Positions 38,901-47,940 of a stretch of DNA of 64,000 nt are shown piece by piece; the first letter of the stretch is position 1, and each line of letters begins with the position of its first letter. The notes beneath the pieces were generated by a model. It saw nothing but the letters and a program-made list of their open reading frames with translations. It was not told the origin of the DNA and searched no databases. The stretch lies in NCBI RefSeq assembly GCF_026230105.1, contig NC_079474.1:36284294-36348293 (forward strand). The letters are read 5' to 3'. The stretch comes from Diorhabda sublineata. Taxonomy: Eukaryota; Arthropoda; Insecta; Coleoptera; Chrysomelidae. A program made the position numbers and the translations under genes.

Positions 38901-41233
38901 ATGACACTTTGAAAATAAATTCCATCTTAAATTTTATTTTGGTAACAGCTTGATTATAACACTATCGACGTTTTATTTTTTGACCTTGTTTACAAAAACA
39001 ATTTTTTCTCTAAAGACATTGTTTATGAAAACCTAATGATACAGTATATATAGAGGAATACATAAAAGACCAAATGAACAATTGACAATGTTATGGAACT
39101 ATTGAATCAAACTCTGTAATTTCATTCATAAATTACAAGAAACAAAAAGAAAGTTTTTTCATTATTCACTAGTTACACCAGAACTATTCACATAAAGCAA
39201 GGATCGGAATAAAAATAAATCATCTGCATTTGTAGGTCGCCATAATCTTCCTTGATTAGGTTAGGTTAGATGTGGTAGGTCGCCATAATCTTCCTTGGTG
39301 ACAAGGTTTGTAATCGTTTTCTTGTTGTAGAGGTCCAAAGGTTATGAAAATACTTGTACGATAAACTACGAGAGTTGTCTTTTATGTTTTTACAATCGAA
39401 TAAAAGCTGGTGTTATTGAGTTGTGGCGAAGTCAGTGGCAGTTTAGAAATTGATTGAGTTAGTTGTTGGATTTTTAAGAAAAGTCATTACTCAACAACAA
39501 TGCATAAAATCGCTTCGTGCAACTTTTGGTAATCAAACACCATCAGAAAAGACATCGCTGCGCGCAACTTAAAGAAGATTAACATGTAATTCACAGATAG
39601 ATGAAGGCGTCTCTTGGGATGTCGCAGACTGCAATACCATCGATTTTGCATAAACATTTGGGTTTGAGAAAGACATATTCCAGATGGATTCCACATATCC
39701 GCTTCCATAAAGCACGTCAACATGAATATTTGGAGGAAACAGAGATTTGTTTTACCTCAAGAATCTATTGGGAGACTTTCAAAATGATTTTTCTACGATA
39801 TTAACTTCAAAACACGTTTCCAGAATTGGTTTGAGCGTATACAAAAATGTATAGACCTTAAGGGCAAATAATACGAAAAGCAATAAAAAATGTTGTTTCG
39901 ATTTCTATTTCACTTTGTGTAATACACAAAATTTTGCAAAGGAATCGGTGATCGATTATCCAACTTATTATTGGCTAGAATTTAATCATAATTCAAACGG
40001 TAGATTAACAAATTTGAAATTATTTCCCATTGTTTTCTGGAGAGATAATAATTTTTTTCTGATAAGCGGTTCCTTATTGAATAAACCATTCAAGGGTTGA
40101 ACCGCGTTGGAATTTTGTAAATTCTCGACTTTTTCGCGCACACTTTGAAGATATTATCAAGAGAGAGGTTTATCTTTTATTTCTATTTATATCATTTTCT
40201 ATTTTTTTGTATTAGCTTATTAATTCCTCGGTGAAATTCTAAAGAATGGACAGATTGAGGTCTTGGAATCAACCAAAAAAGAGATGATTCGTTGCGTAGA
40301 GTAGATTGAGGCAGATTGAGACCATGAAAACGGATCACTTCTTGCCATTGAACGAATAACCAATCTTCTTCAATCCCTCTCTTGATAAAGGGAGCCGATA
40401 CGTCGAGAATTTTCAAAATTTCAACGCGGTTCAACCCGTTCTTTTGATCATAATCCTGACCGCGGAAACCTTTCTGAATATGTATGTTATATACTTTTAT
40501 AGATTTCAAAGTAAGATTTTTCTCCAAGAAAGTATCAAAATAATTAAATTGAACTCTTTTTAAGAATTTCGGACAAATTATATTGCTACGAAATCATGTA
40601 AGTGTCGAGGCCACCCCTATCTAATAAAACATTTCCAATATTTCCAGGGGTTCGTCCTCACAATCGAATAAATTTTACAATATAAGTAAGAACGAATGAG
40701 TTTTGACGGATGAGTAAATTAATAAAACAGAAACGAGTACTCGAGTCGCGGGCGCTGATACAAATTAATGAATAGGGTGTAAAAAATCAAATGAGTGTAG
40801 GTTAAGCGTAGTGTGTAAATAAATTAGTAATACTAAAATACACCGTGTATTTAAACGGAGAGAGTAATTGAATAAGAAATATGAAAATTAACCATCTATA
40901 GTTTGGATAAATATTATTAAAAGAAATATTTCAGTATACAATAATTGATGGTAAAAATCAGAATAAAACTCGATTAAAAATAACAATAATCCGCAGCAGA
41001 TAAGTATAATAATGATTTCCGTTAATATATTATCAATCATTATATTTGTATAAAAGAGATAAAAATTGAAACTATACAAATATATTGTGGTAATCTGAAA
41101 TTTCGAAATATTCTCAATTATCGGTGAGATAATTTTAAATCTCAACGCGATGTTTGTTGTTGGAAGAAAATATTTTTTTATGAGAATAAATTGTAAATAT
41201 TACTCACTGTATAGCCAATCTTAGACCGTCCAT
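17989..41233 (-). CDS. TRIM2/TRIM3-type RING E3 ligase (RING, B-box, coiled coil, filamin, NHL)
   Basis: Coding exons, all with GT-AG borders and matching phases: 41233-41208 (inferred first exon), 23210-23101, 23041-22614, 22474-22259, 20316-19949, 19889-19519, 19452-19232, 18858-18720 and 18230-17989. They total 2121 nt, 706 residues. Family knowledge predicts a cytoplasmic ubiquitin ligase whose NHL propeller binds protein or RNA. The C3HC4 RING uses C41, C44, C60, H62, C65, C68, C85 and C88. The B-box is at about 126-162, the coiled coil covers roughly 170-300, the filamin repeat lies at about 300-438 (DDGTYKLYFRAPKSGRYGI), and six NHL repeats at about 445-706 end at KKYRYW. The first exon (MDGLRLAI plus CA) has a strong Kozak context (GCCATGG) and a GTGAGT donor; it joins the G at 23210 in phase to give IQTRLGERMVSMN. 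If that exon is wrong, translation would start at ATG 23191. Wech or nhl-1 orthology is less likely given the RING plus filamin layout. The 18-kb first intron and the 20317-22258 intron carry transposons. Confidence 0.88.
20500..21010. repeat. Unclassified repeat pieces in a TRIM intron
   Basis: GCAGGGTTGTTCAGGG near 20500 and ATATACAGGGTTTTCAGGG near 20857, followed by CGACCCCTCGTTTCTGAG, resemble ends of dispersed insect repeats. No coding frame is visible, and the type is unknown. Confidence 0.35.
21227..22209 (-). mobile_element. DDE transposon remnant with long terminal inverted repeats, in a TRIM intron
   Basis: Arms at 21227-21442 and 22040-22209 are inverted copies sharing CATAAAGAGACATTCTGA, GAAAATACTTACAG, GGAGGTATTAAAACA and TTTAGTTGGTTAGCCTACAA. 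The left arm is about 45 bases longer. Between them the minus strand carries a decayed transposase: DETSFTRDGFINSHN-like sequence near 21890-21800, then MHDGAPFQLLNDVKNHLNNI, IGRGGPFAW and LKSLVYATMV at 21789-21538. This is the C-terminal half of a Tc1/mariner-superfamily transposase; the N-terminal half is missing. Confidence 0.75.
23211..23860 (-). promoter_or_regulatory. Possible alternative TRIM 5' region
   Basis: The minus strand has donor-like sites at about 23475 (GACCTAG|GTAAGA) and 23654 (AGCAGT|GTAAGT), and the coding exon at 23210 begins after TTGTTGTTGCAG. A shorter transcript starting here, using the in-frame ATG at 23191, is therefore possible. The G/C-richer stretch starting CAGCGGCGGCCCGTGG at about 23491 could instead be a hAT terminus. 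Confidence 0.35.
23870..24760 (-). mobile_element. Non-LTR retrotransposon reverse transcriptase fragment
   Basis: Minus-strand frames read LKSEVEHAIKISKTR, AAGSDNIPIECLKAL, TVVIPKDWLKSVLIPLP, VCFIDFQKALDKVQYDKLIE and VLSPQLFNLYS. These are the ordered N-terminal reverse-transcriptase blocks of a LINE (A.G.D.IP.E, IP..W, .IDF.KA.D and .LSP.LF). Stops and frameshifts are present and the catalytic YADD end is missing. It lies in the first TRIM intron. Confidence 0.7.
24761..26800. other. TRIM first intron, nothing recognised
   Basis: A/T-rich sequence. The ORF at 26576-26782 has no family motif and may be chance. Confidence 0.4.
26820..27400 (+). mobile_element. jockey-like LINE RNase H and C-terminal fragment
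   Basis: Plus-strand frames give MDGTVSKK-like sequence, QAETYATEKIVRILTGSGES, KIYITEKKTKNIIRFTK and HCTVETRLQKWEVTTNNYCK ending CKECN.EEETIELLL. This is the RNase H domain and terminal cysteine motif of a jockey-type LINE, with stops. Confidence 0.6.
27640..28180 (-). pseudogene. Decayed coding sequence of unknown type
   Basis: Two minus-strand stretches look protein-like: CGELSLTCVLSKIHQDKQKW (from 28135) and LAKTEGCAVLHLAPTIEHTW with RQLKSSVRFENMSHMLKGNV (27820-27680). A frameshift and stops separate them. No family was recognised; a transposon ORF is the likeliest source. Confidence 0.3.
28190..29080. other. Intron sequence, nothing recognised
   Basis: No coding frame, terminal repeat or RNA gene is supported here. 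Confidence 0.35.
29090..29470 (+). mobile_element. mariner-like transposase N-terminal fragment
   Basis: Plus-strand frames read KFHDEERNGRPPIW, then EASRGTIERTLTETLVYPKV and KTLSDEYKFK. This matches the helix-turn-helix region and linker of mariner-type transposases (DEER.GRP and the Y.K/LT..HK blocks). There are frameshifts and no DDE core. Confidence 0.45.
29630..29720 (+). repeat. Penelope-like element stem-loop remnant
   Basis: GAAGACGATAACTTGGTTAT followed by TGAAACGCGCATCAGAC: GATAAC and GTTAT(T) can pair around a TTG loop, directly before GAAACGC. Penelope-like elements typically carry such a 'GAnG stem-loop GAAACG' module at their ends. No open reading frame of the element lies next to it. 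Confidence 0.45.
29721..31870. other. Intron sequence, nothing firmly recognised
   Basis: A 139-codon minus-strand ORF at 29826-30245 has a hydrophobic middle but no family motif and low-complexity composition; it is not called. The rest is A/T-rich. Confidence 0.35.
31880..32330 (+). mobile_element. jockey-like LINE RNase H fragment
   Basis: After frame correction by eye, the plus strand gives PGYQNKPM, ADTFARNLVTVPYFGPEPYC and FLCECLSQNHSL. These match the W.PGH.GI.GNE.AD.LAR...F.GPEP and CECP blocks at the end of jockey-type RNase H domains. The copy is frameshifted. Confidence 0.55.
32331..32940. other. Intron sequence, nothing recognised
   Basis: A/T-rich, with a short palindromic ATATCGATATATCGATAT-like patch near 32445-32462. 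No gene. Confidence 0.4.
32946..33115 (+). mobile_element. mariner 5' end fragment
   Basis: A TA is followed by CAAGGGCTGCTACTTAAGTT, a mariner terminal repeat type, and then a frame reading LFRAVIFFRRGLNLKQSA, the transposase N-terminus. Similarity stops at about 33115, where a minus-strand LINE fragment begins. Confidence 0.6.
33110..34200 (-). mobile_element. Non-LTR retrotransposon reverse transcriptase fragment
   Basis: From 34200 downwards the minus strand gives VIPKDWLK-like, FAVFIDYEKAFDRVQHDKLI, KIFRGARQGCILSPLVFNLN, GVKINGKFKNTIRYADDTIV and MGLNINCSKTKYMVFSR blocks. YADD, near 33300-33311, is the catalytic motif. The frame is interrupted between 33606 and 33540. The family resembles the piece at 23870-24760, with the same IPKDWLK block. 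Confidence 0.78.
34211..34742. repeat. MITE with ~150-bp terminal inverted repeats
   Basis: The left terminus ATGAAAAAATGCCTGTCAGT and the reverse complement of the right terminus TGAAAAAAATGCCTATAAGT lead into arms sharing TATAAACTTGATGTT, CTTTTGTCTAA, TTTAATTAGCAACGTGAAT and CTAGAGGGCGT. The arms run about 34211-34370 and 34590-34742. The 530-bp element has no coding capacity. Confidence 0.8.
34743..35825. other. Intron sequence, nothing recognised
   Basis: Very A/T-rich. No gene or repeat terminus was identified. Confidence 0.4.
35830..36240 (-). mobile_element. LINE reverse transcriptase fragment
   Basis: A minus-strand frame contains LVGIITPIHNNGEP and NCSGITLLNTGSKIYTR, matching the .II.PI.KKG and NYRGI.LLN...KI..R blocks of LINE reverse transcriptases. 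It is short and interrupted, and ends next to the mariner at 36252. Confidence 0.6.
36252..37464 (+). mobile_element. mariner element with both terminal inverted repeats, inactive
   Basis: Left end 36250-36308 (TA then CGAGGATGTATTATTCATAT) and right end 37417-37466 (reverse complement TACGAGGATATATTGAAAAA) are inverted repeats; both contain TTAGCCTA and AAACAAAAT, and each abuts a TA. Transposase starts at 36399: helix-turn-helix part with SYATVKN, IEDDDRSGRPVSVSVPEN and MRKIAAKWIPKCL, stopping at 36803. Later blocks are out of frame: FLQDNASAHKS near 37135 and EYPRYSPDLAP near 37208-37245. The first catalytic Asp region reads TMNET instead of TMDET, and stops and frameshifts break the gene. 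The length, about 1.2 kb, is normal for mariner. Confidence 0.88.
37470..39225. other. Intron sequence, nothing recognised
   Basis: No supported gene. The ORF at 38434-38667 has no recognisable motif. Confidence 0.4.
39231..39300. repeat. Short direct duplication flanking a TTAGG-like run
   Basis: GTAGGTCGCCATAATCTTCC occurs twice, about 48 bases apart, separated by ATTAGGTTAGGTTAGATG. The middle resembles the insect telomere unit TTAGG, but only two to three units are present. Confidence 0.6.
39430..39870 (+). mobile_element. mariner-like transposase N-terminal fragment
   Basis: Plus-strand frames give VITQQQCIKSLRATFGNQTP SEKT and, after an interruption, MSQTAIPSILHKHLGLRKTY SRWIPH. These are the helix-turn-helix and linker blocks of a mariner transposase. 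There is no DDE core. Confidence 0.6.
39871..41200. other. Intron sequence with an unexplained ORF
   Basis: The 111-codon minus-strand ORF 40192-40527 (MEKNLTLKSIKVYNIHIQKG...) matches no family I know; part of it lies in the inverted repeat listed separately. The ORF 40888-41145 is A/T-driven low complexity. Nothing else was seen. Confidence 0.35.
40092..40437. repeat. Inverted repeat with ~36-bp arms
   Basis: AAGGGTTGAACCGCGTTGGA at 40092 continues to ATTCTCGAC at 40129. Its reverse complement, with a few mismatches, is at 40402-40437. The spacer is about 270 bases. It may be the core of an unclassified element. Confidence 0.6.
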
Positions 41234-41480
41234 GGCCACAGTCAAGTCACGAGCTCATGAATCGCGTTCAAAATTCAACGAAAACTGTAAATTTTTTTAA
41301 TGTCCCCTCGAGTGAAAAATCATTGACCCCGACAACAGAAAACAAGCACCCCAACGTGGTTGTTCTCGGAGCTTGTTTATCGTACTACGTACTAAGTTTG
41401 CGAACAACGAACTGGCTGTGAGGTAGAGAACGCATTGTCGAAGGCGACCTGCCGGGTGGACACATGTTGCCAACTATGTT
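41234..41480 (-). promoter_or_regulatory. 5' untranslated/promoter region of the TRIM first exon
   Basis: Directly upstream (minus strand) of the proposed TRIM start codon. An acceptor-like AAAAAAATTTACAG at about 41290 suggests an upstream untranslated exon. The stretch 41340-41470 is clearly richer in G/C and CG dinucleotides than its surroundings, consistent with a promoter. Confidence 0.4.
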
Positions 41481-41869
41481 GAAAATAAAGAAGAAACTCT
41501 GATTTTTTATTTATTTGAAATTATTTGGAGGCGATTGAAATACCTTGAAGGTTTATAGACAAATTTTGAATTCGAGTTCGAATGAGAATTAGAAATGAAT
41601 TAATCAGATTCAGCATTAAAATGGCATTGAACGAGGGAAAACATACAAAATAGAAAAAAAAAATTGAAATAAAGGAATATCACTTGATACTAATAGGTGA
41701 CATAGATTATATTGATTGGAAATTAATTTGACATATATCGTATTTGGAAAGTTTTGCAATTTTCTGTACGATAGTTTTATACCTGATGTGTTTTTAATGA
41801 TGTTGATGGGATATACTATATTCATTAGTTTAGTAAATTTGAGTGAAATGTTAAAATTGTAGCTACGAG

Positions 41870-42890
41870 AGCGCTTTCACAGAAAAATATCTTTCAGGAT
41901 GTAAGTTCCGTTTCTATTTCTATCAGCGACAGCGCTGCGATAGCAGTTCCGAGCATGCATGGCAGTTACGAAAATGTATGCCATTTTCAGTGCTTCTTTA
42001 TGGTGCTAGACATAATAGGAAATTTGTTAAATCAGATCTGTGATTCATTTTCTAAATAGAAAAAAGTTGAGGTAAAATTTTTTGGCAAATCTGCAAGGTT
42101 CTCGGACAAAATGCTAAAGTTATTCAATATTTAAAAGATGGGCCAAACAGTTCAATGGAAGACGTGATCCAGTGCGCGATGAAAAACGATGTAGATACCC
42201 GTCTTTGCTTACTGGTTCAAACAATTAAAAAGAAGCAAGATTTCCACATATCACATGATCATTAATTATGAAATTCAAAATTCTCAATGAACAACACAAA
42301 AAGAAGACAATGTATGGGAATTACAGTTTTTGTTACGCTACAATTAAGACAGTGATGATTTTCTTTTTCGGATAGTCATAGGTGTTAAATCTTGGTGTTC
42401 CACTACCGGAAATCAATGGAATGGAGGCACCTAACCAAACGGAATTTAAGCATAGGCAAATTTTGACACCTCGTAAACTCATGTGCTTCATTTTGCTGAC
42501 CGTTTTATTGCCACGAGACCAAACAATCAATGCATTGTTTATTGCAAGACAATTAAGAACTTGCGTTGCGCAATATAGAACCATCACCAGGATTTCTGTC
42601 AAAAGGTGTTGTTTTTTTACACTATAATGCCCAAACTCACTCTACGATGGTGATATAAAACTACGAGAATTTGGCTGGGACGTATTTAATCATCCTCCGT
42701 ACGGCTCGGACCTTATTCTTCTTACCCCTAAGATATTTCCTTGACGGTAACACTTCAATGATGATGACGATTTGAAACAACATGTTACCACATTGGTTGA
42801 AAACACAGGCGAGAACTCTCTATGAAGTAGGCAACAGTTCTAGATTTTTGTACAATAAATATTTTTTCTGTATTTTTTATATAACTTGAC
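41870..42890 (+). mobile_element. Decayed mariner transposon
   Basis: A TACGAGAGCGCTTTCAC terminus-like start near 41864 is followed by transposase remnants: KFFGKSARFSD near 42080; TKRNLSIGKF and ATRPNNQCIVYCKT near 42430-42560; KGVVFLHYNAQTHS near 42600; then KLREFGWDVFNHPPYGSDLI and FNDDDDLKQHVTTLVENTGE up to 42830. The order is that of a mauritiana-like mariner. Several frameshifts are present and HDNA has become HYNA. Confidence 0.75.
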
Positions 42891-43159
42891 GGATATATCT
42901 CGTATTATTAGTTTCCGCCATGTCGTCTGTGAAAATTTCTCATAAATGTGACTAATATATTAGTTTTGATAATTATATGAAGAAAACTGTTTTCCTTGTT
43001 GGGTAAATATGGATCAAAAATAATTAAGTAATCAAACATTATTTTTTACGTGAAAAACCATTAAACAAAAACCGAGGAACAGTTATGTAAATAATATTCT
43101 AAAAGTGCTCCATTCTATGGATTCATTTGTATACGGTTCTCTGATTCAAATACTGCCCA

Positions 43160-43420
43160 TGCCAGCACGGATGATTCCGAATATATATGTGAATAAACTA
43201 TCTGCGAGGTGGGTGTCACAATTGCTTGATGCTTATCAAAAGCTCAATCCCATTAGAAGTTAAAACGAATATTTGGATACCTTCAAACATAGTTTTCCAT
43301 CAATATGTCACAAGAAAACAAAAACAGTTTCTTTGCATAATAGTTATCGCAATGGAGATTCCAAAGGTGTAATCTTCATCCGCTAATGTTGCGGAAATAT
43401 TTTCGAACACCCAAAATTGA
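43160..43420 (+). mobile_element. Possible mariner-like fragment
   Basis: A plus-strand frame reads KLSARWVSQLLDAYQKLNPI, like the R.SARWVPRLLT..QK block after the mariner helix-turn-helix. The downstream match is weak. Confidence 0.35.
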
Positions 43421-43569
43421 AAAATAAGGATGGACTGTAAGATAGATAATATCTTAAAACAAAAATGTTTCAGATTGTACCCTTTATGAGTTACAATTCA
43501 TTTTGATCGTTGATTGGGATCAATTATGGTAACAGGTCATTTTTTACTGTATCAAAAGTATGCCTATAA

Positions 43570-43920
43570 ACCATCACGATTATCATATTAGTATTTTTAT
43601 CATTTATTTATTAGTTCTTGGGATATTATTATTTTCAATATTTATAAATGACATTGTCTTGAGATTACATGTTCTCTTTAGGCAGATGATCTAAAACTGT
43701 ATCATTCTACAGTAAACATTTGTGATTGTCATTTACTTGAATCTGATACAGATACAATTTGTGGGTGGTACGATAAAAATTTACATTTCAGAATGTATTA
43801 CGTTATATTTTGCTAGGAAACTTGACCCCATTCATTTTAATTACCGCATTTCTAATAATGTGCTTAGAAGTTCTGCAACAATCAGAAATATTGGTGTGGC
43901 ATTTGATAGTAAATAAAAAT
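43570..43920 (+). mobile_element. jockey/CR1-type reverse transcriptase fragment
   Basis: Plus-strand frames give LFSIFINDIVLRL, ADDLKLYHSTVNICDCHLLE, TDTICGWYDKN, KLDPIHFNYRISNNVL and ATIRNIGVAFDSK. This is the catalytic block (F)ADD and the palm/thumb region of a LINE reverse transcriptase, ending near 43915 with a stop. Confidence 0.7.
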
Positions 43921-45288
43921 TTTTTGAGCATATTAATCACTAAATATGTCAAACTTAGATCGACATGTTTGGAGTGTGGAACTACTAAAGTTCCCCATCA
44001 ACTTTATCGGACAATGTTTCTAGTGGTTTTTGCAGGTTTTAAATAAGTAATAAAAAAGAACAGACTCCTGGTTATTACTAACTCAACTATTGTAAAATCA
44101 AATTGTATTTACTATGAAAATATCATATGTCATTTTTAAATTGAGATGTTTTCCGGTTTGACAAATGAAAAGTTACCACTATCCAGGTTTCTCAATCGTA
44201 CAAGTTTGTCGGACTCTATGTACTTATACAACTCCTAAAATCGCATATTGTTGGTAATAATTCTTTTATTGTGGCATTTTCAAGTATTGTAACTCTAAAT
44301 AATAAATTTATATCGAACTTTTTATCATTATGCCCCACTTTTCCAAATTTGTTCTTTCAAAATACGAGAAAGGTTAATGAAAAAGCGAACATCGATGGCT
44401 TATTCTTGAAAGGGATGGGGATATGTAGAATTCAAGAATTGCCCTGATCTTATTGCAAGTAAATAAGGGTACATCTGCGGCTATATTATTCTCTATTGTT
44501 GACTTTTTGGCTGATGAATAGATTCACCACGTTACGGGAAAATCGCAGAAAACTTACAACACCAATAATCAACGAGGTGGGATTTGGGAATGTGTTTCAC
44601 CTAGTGGCGATGGGGAAATTATCGACGAATGGTTTATGAAAAAAATATGATCATATTATATTGATATATATTTGTATATAGTTTATTTGCTCACGCAGTA
44701 TATTCTGGTTTGTACGCGTAATACTATCAACCATATGTTGCTAGATTCAAGTTGTTATGTCCAACAATCATGTTATCAACATATGTCGACATATTTTCAA
44801 CATTTTACAATATTATCTTGTCTCTACGTAAAATTACGAACTTTTCAAGTTTTCTTTTCGGTTTAAGAAAATATATTTTAGACGTGCCATTCTTAGAAAA
44901 ATTGTTTCTCTACGCCTATGTGTAACTATGATTTCAAAATTCATAATAAATGAGCATTGAATGTATAATAAAACCAACTATAATTAAAAAAATACACTAA
45001 CTTTCCGATCTAGGTAATAAATGTCAAGGTTGAAATTCGCATATGGGAAATACATTGAACGAAAATTTGTAAAAAAAGCTGGAGATAAAAACCATACATA
45101 AATCATAAATGATACGTAATTTCGTTACAACAAATTATTTTTAACGTTCTCGGCTACTGGGGTCATTTGCACAGGTGTTACAATATATTATTACATACAT
45201 TCTTTGAGGAAATGAAGTAGGAAGATAATTTGTTCCGAGTCCCTTAGGATATCTTTGATATTAAGCTTAAACTGAAACAAGGGCCTAG
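43921..45288. other. Intergenic, little recognised
   Basis: May include further decayed LINE 3' sequence. GGIWECVSPSGDGEI near 44575-44620 weakly resembles the VWG.FS..G.G block of Tc1 transposases. No host gene. Confidence 0.35.
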
Positions 45289-46148
45289 CAAGGGCGTCGC
45301 TAACGGTGGGCAGGGGGGTCAGTTGCCCCTTCCCCTAGAGATCAAATGTATCTAGCCGCGAAGCGACCAAAGTCCTAGGGCAGTGAGAGCAATTGACTTA
45401 CTTATTAAAAAATTCGCATCGCATGATAAATTGAGGTATTAAAGTATTGAAATATTCAGAATAAAATTAAGATTTTGATGTCCGTTTTTAAAATCGCCGT
45501 CATTTTCATCGGGACTATATCAAATTTGCAAAAAGGCAAGGCCATTAAATAATGTAAAAATATATAGGTAGGTGTGTGTGAGCATTGCTTATGTTGCTAC
45601 GACAGCCGTTCATCAGCATTCACGTTAGTTTTATATAATTTGTGTGCGGAATACCTAAAATAGAAGTTGTTGTTACGAACACACGATTTTAATTGGTTTT
45701 GTGGACAATGCCATCTGTAAATGTTGTTCATGTCCTGAAAGAAACAAATTCCTTCTTTCCCGAAACGGAAAAAGCATTAAAAATTTTGATCGCTTTACCA
45801 TGCATGACCTGTACAGTAGAGCGATACTTTAGCAGCTTCAGAAGACTAAAAACATGGCTAAGAGGCACCATGGCGGAAGATCGCGAGTTATGTTTTAATT
45901 AAATAGTATTTTTGTTAAAATAAATAATTATTACTGTGTTTGAAATTTTGATTTAGTTATTGTGATGTCGAGGACTTGTGAAGATGTATACATTGATATT
46001 AGAACTGTTCTTATTAAAATCGTCATCGAGGCAAAGACTTCCTAAGTGTAACGTTACATGCTCTTGACTATACCAGGCGTTCATATTTTGTATCCTCCAT
46101 AAAATTGCCCCATTGCCCCCCTTTAGTCATAAGCAGGCGACGCCCTTG
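45289..46148 (+). mobile_element. Short hAT transposon with matching termini
   Basis: CAAGGGCGTCGC at 45289-45300 recurs inverted at 46137-46148, and both ends continue into G-rich or C-rich stretches (GGTGGGCAGGGGGG and GGGGGGCAATGGGGCA). Plus-strand ORF 45693-45902 ends ALKILIALPCMTCTVERYFS SFRRLKTWLRGTM, the hAT C-terminal dimerisation domain. Most of the transposase is missing. Flanking 8-mers (GGGCCTAG and TGTTCTTT) do not match, so the target duplication is lost or an end is misplaced. Confidence 0.75.
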
Positions 46149-46289
46149 TGTTCTTTATCGTTAAACTGGAACTACTGACCTATCGAGTAGTTTATGCTGT
46201 GTAAGGAAGTATTATCGATATTCAAATTTTGCTGTCACGTTACTTAGGTTTTTCTTTTAGTTATATTGTCGGTGATTGTATATCTTGAG

Positions 46290-46770
46290 GTGTGTTGATC
46301 CACAAACAGGCGAGAGTACGACAGGGAGAGGTATTATCACCGATGTTGCATAATATATACGCACCCTAAAAACCTAGAACACCATGATAGCGGTATATGC
46401 GGACGATACCGCAATAGCGACGAGGTGCGTGAAAGTGAAAAGCATCACGAAAAGACTTCTAAACGGCGCAAACAAGATAGACGAATAGTGTAGAATAGAA
46501 GTAAAAAATACAATACAAATACAAGAAAAGAACAAGGCACCGATTCGACCAGAACTTAAAAATTAACGACCAAGAAAAACAAGGCCAAATACCTGGACGT
46601 CACATTGGCCCAAGGTCTCACTTTCAGCGAACACATTAAAAACATGGTCAAGAAAGTGAGTATTTCATAAGTAAGTGCCGAGCTATACATCGAGGATAAC
46701 TGTAAAGAAGAAAGCTGGAAAGGGTTTATCTGAGGCAGCGAAAAACAACACACACATTACGACGGCCAAA
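46290..46770 (+). mobile_element. jockey-like reverse transcriptase fragment
   Basis: Frames give RQGEVLSPMLHNIYAP, IAVYADDTAIATRCVKVKSI TKRLLNGANKIDE and AKYLDVTLAQGLTFSEHIKN MVKK. These are the QG..LSP.L.NIY, YADD and KYLGV.L...L.W..HI blocks. Stops are present. Confidence 0.72.
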
Positions 46771-47940
46771 CAACCGCGTCGACACGGGTGTATATACACC
46801 GAGCTAACCCTTAACAAAAAGGAAGACTTTATAGAAAAGGAAGGAACGCGCTAAACACGATGAAAACATGTCGGAATGACAGAGGGCGGTGGAACGTCCT
46901 GTTTCGCATCCATCCGTGGATTTGTCCATAGGTGGATGCTTAGCGGTACTGACGGTGTGTGTGCTGAAGCACTTTTTGGTAGTTGGTCTGCATGTTCGTT
47001 ACCTACGATTCCAAGGTAGGAAGGCAACCAAAGTAAATGTTATTTTTTGGGATGTGAGTTGGCAGGAGTCATGTTTTGAATAGATGAAATTGAAACAAAT
47101 CAGTCTATATATATATTGCAAAAAACTTATAAGGATGGGTGATGAAATTGATGGATTGTAGTATGCTGAATAATTCGTCTGCGTGAACGCCGCAGTTTGG
47201 TGGCATTAGGGATGATTTTGTTGGAATGTTTAACGTTGTAACTGCGTAACGTTTGTAGTATCTCGTAAAGGATGGATAGTTCATGGTTGAGTGGAGGAAT
47301 TAGAAAGAGGACTTGTTTGTGAAAGGTCTATGTCGTCGAGAAGATGCGATAAAGTAAATGAAATGGGTTTTATTACTGGTATGGTTGATTAATGGTATGA
47401 ATTGTTAAAGGTGGATATAAATAGACAGTAAACAGGGTTGAAGGGGTTAGATGAAATAGAGGCAACATAATAAATAATAAGTTTCTGTCCTCTAGTTCAA
47501 AATTCTCATTACTTTCACAGTAAAGGGGTAGATCGAAAAACACCTTGACAGGGACGTGGAGCTGTATTATGCACCGAATTTTAAAGATCAAGTTCTGTTT
47601 TGAAGGCAGATATATACGTGTGATAACCTTAATCTAATATTAAGAATTTTCATTAACTTCCTAGTGGTAATGGGAGAGGAGTTTAATAATGTTTAATAAT
47701 TTGGAAAAATTGCCATAGTAGAAATCTATAACATGATGTTTCCAAATAAAGCGAGAGTTAAATGTTTCAAATGGCTCAAAATTTTACAATTATCTACAAC
47801 GTTATTAAAGAAGACACAGGTAGATGGTAGATTACTAAATTTAATAATTTTGGTTGTTGTCCAGGATACGTTTAATCCTGGCTTATATTTTTCCTCGGAG
47901 TGTGTACTGATGACTGAAGTAGTTGAAATGGAAGTGTTAT
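46771..47940. other. Intergenic, nothing firmly recognised
   Basis: Probably more decayed LINE sequence around the nested hAT. No host gene is supported. Confidence 0.35.

Noticed and set aside
40888..41145. Minus-strand ORF rich in Ile/Leu/Tyr just downstream of the TRIM first exon
   Set aside because: Lies beyond a consensus donor, is low complexity and A/T-driven; taken as intron.
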